64,000 nucleotides of DNA from an uncultured Alkaliphilus sp. Its GTDB lineage: Bacteria; Bacillota; Clostridia; Peptostreptococcales; Natronincolaceae. Position numbers and translations under genes: made by a program. The stretch covers positions 17,457-81,456 of the forward strand of contig CALJEQ010000009.1 of assembly GCA_938074565.1 (NCBI GenBank), given 5' to 3'. Shown piece by piece: positions 61,442 through 64,000 of the stretch (the stretch's first letter is position 1; each line of letters starts with the position of its first letter). The notes beneath the pieces are model-generated. The model did no database searches, had not been told where the DNA came from, and saw nothing but the letters and a program-made list of their open reading frames with translations.

Positions 61442-61915
61442 ATGGAGAGAGAAGTTGTATTAACCGTCAACGGATTAAAGAAAATCGAGGATGAGCTTGA
61501 GTTATTAAAAACTGTTAGAAGGAAAGAAGTTGCTGAAAGAATTAAACAAGCTATTGCCTTTGGAGATATTAGTGAAAACTCCGAATATGATGAAGCTAAA
61601 AATGAGCAAGCTCAAATGGAGGAAAGAATATCAAAGCTTGAAGGTATGTTGAAAAAAGCTAGAATTATTGACGAAGATGATATAAGTATAGATGTGGTTA
61701 GTATTGGGTCAACTGTTCAAGTAAAAGATATTGAATATGATGAAGTGGTGGAGTACACTATAGTAGGTTCAGCAGAGGCTGATCCATATGAACTGAAAAT
61801 TTCCAATGAATCACCTGTAGGGAAGACCCTTTTAGGTAAGAAGATTGGAGATATAGTTGAAGTGCAAATCCCTGATGGGGTTACAAAATATGAAGTGCTA
61901 GAAATTAAAAGGTAG
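61442..61915 (+). CDS. greA: Transcription elongation factor GreA
   Basis: 157 residues, normal length. N-terminal antiparallel coiled coil (~1-75) with the acidic tip [17 protein letters not shown] that enters the RNA polymerase channel, then the FKBP-like C-terminal domain ([37 protein letters not shown]). It rescues backtracked polymerase by stimulating RNA cleavage. It lies 18 bp before lysS, a common pairing in Firmicutes. Confidence 0.97.
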   Translation: MEREVVLTVNGLKKIEDELELLKTVRRKEVAERIKQAIAFGDISENSEYDEAKNEQAQMEERISKLEGMLKKARIIDEDDISIDVVSIGSTVQVKDIEYDEVVEYTIVGSAEADPYELKISNESPVGKTLLGKKIGDIVEVQIPDGVTKYEVLEIKR

Positions 61916-63421
<1,506 letters not shown>

Positions 63422-63633
63422 TAAGTTTTGATAATAAGTAGATAATATAAAAAGGAGATTTTGGGTCTTTTAACAAAGCTCCTTTTATTTATCTACTTTA
63501 ATATAAATATAAAATAAATTTAATAGGACAATTGGGTTTAATAATAAAGTTAGTTGTATACACAACTGATAGGTTAAATTAATGATAGATATTGGTTAGT
63601 TCTCAATGTAAAATATTACCTTGAATATTGAGT
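63422..63633. other. Spacer between lysS and the rRNA promoters
   Basis: No gene. A hairpin AAAAGGAG/CTCCTTTT (about 63450-63486) with a T-rich tail ends the lysS transcript; the rest is AT-rich. Confidence 0.6.
63450..63490 (+). terminator. Terminator after lysS
   Basis: AAAAGGAG and CTCCTTTT arms enclose a 21-base loop and precede ATTTATT. Confidence 0.65.
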
Positions 63634-63816
63634 TTGACAGCATATAATTATTGTGGTATAGTATTACTTGTCGCTACGACATATTATTACAAAATTAAAA
63701 AGTAGTTGACAATATGATTTTAATATGATATATTAATTAAGCTGTTTTGTTGAAGAAGTAAAGTTGATTTAAAATAAAAAAACTTATTGACAACATCAAA
63801 ACAAGTGTGATATAGT
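63634..63816 (+). promoter_or_regulatory. Three tandem rRNA operon promoters
   Basis: P1: TTGACA 63634-63639, 17-base spacer, TATAGT 63657-63662. P2: TTGACA 63706-63711, 17-base spacer, TATATT 63729-63734. P3: TTGACA 63787-63792, 18-base spacer, TATAGT 63811-63816. All three have perfect -35 boxes. Downstream, GGTCTTTGAAAACTGAACA (63864-63882) is the leader sequence commonly seen before clostridial and bacillar 16S genes. Confidence 0.88.
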
Positions 63817-63939
63817 ATATAAGTCGCTAATTAACAGCGAAGATGATAAACATTAAGATAATAGGTCTTTGAAAACTGAACAGTATAGATTTAAGCCAGC
63901 ATATATAAGTCATCTTAATGATGACACCCAGAAATTTAA

Positions 63940-64000
<61 letters not shown>

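Overview
The window is AT-rich DNA from an anaerobic, spore-forming, low-GC Gram-positive bacterium of the class Clostridia. An Alkaliphilus/Natronincola-like amino-acid fermenter fits best; this placement is inferred from gene content, not from a database search. Supporting signs are spore genes (sipL, a gerA-type tricistron, spoIIR, yabS/yabT), arginine-fermentation genes, a biotin-dependent Na+-pumping decarboxylase, sigma-54 control of short-chain acyl-CoA genes, and tRNA-dependent Asn/Gln synthesis under a T-box.

Layout. 1-1.5 kb: end of the arginine deiminase pathway (ornithine carbamoyltransferase, carbamate kinase). 1.6-7.6 kb: an accessory block with a secreted protein carrying a glycine-rich hydrophobic stretch, a two-helix membrane protein, an HTH-TPR regulator of RRNPP type followed 15 bp later by a 55-residue exported propeptide, and an SLH-anchored YcdB/YcdC protein. 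7.7-18.2 kb: sipL, ispE, a GntR regulator, a nucleotidyltransferase, a germinant-receptor operon, spoIIR, and a second HTH-TPR paralogue on the minus strand. 18.4-22.4 kb: ddl, a DUF1934 protein, an ArgRS-like protein with no catalytic core, an XdhC-family protein and a lipoprotein. 22.7-27.7 kb: T-box leader plus aspS-gatCAB. 27.8-31.3 kb: a PrcB/Gmad2 lipoprotein, small membrane proteins (one on the minus strand, 52 residues) and an rRNA methyltransferase. 31.4-36.7 kb: yabS-yabT-tilS-ftsH. 36.8-38.3 kb: two-subunit fumarase. 38.8-47.3 kb: methylmalonyl-CoA mutase (two subunits), meaB, epimerase, four-subunit Na+ decarboxylase, birA. 47.4-58.1 kb: thiolase, sigma-54 activator, CoA-transferase, GntP permease, SDR, MaoC hydratase, acyl-CoA dehydrogenase and etfBA, with three sigma-54 promoters. 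58.2-63.5 kb: coaX, dus, a quinate-dehydrogenase-like protein, greA and lysS. The window ends in the first ~60 bases of a 16S rRNA gene preceded by three tandem strong promoters.

How the genes work together. Arginine breakdown gives ATP through carbamate kinase. The mutase-epimerase-decarboxylase module joins succinyl-CoA to propionyl-CoA and exports Na+, and birA supplies its biotinylation. The sigma-54 block carries every step between acetyl-CoA and butyryl-CoA, but with an SDR and a MaoC-type hydratase, which suggests the (R)-3-hydroxy route, and with a permease and CoA-transferase suited to hydroxybutyrate or acetoacetate. The most distinctive accessory element is the HTH-TPR/propeptide pair, a probable peptide quorum-sensing cassette whose promoter carries a large dyad centred on the -35 box.
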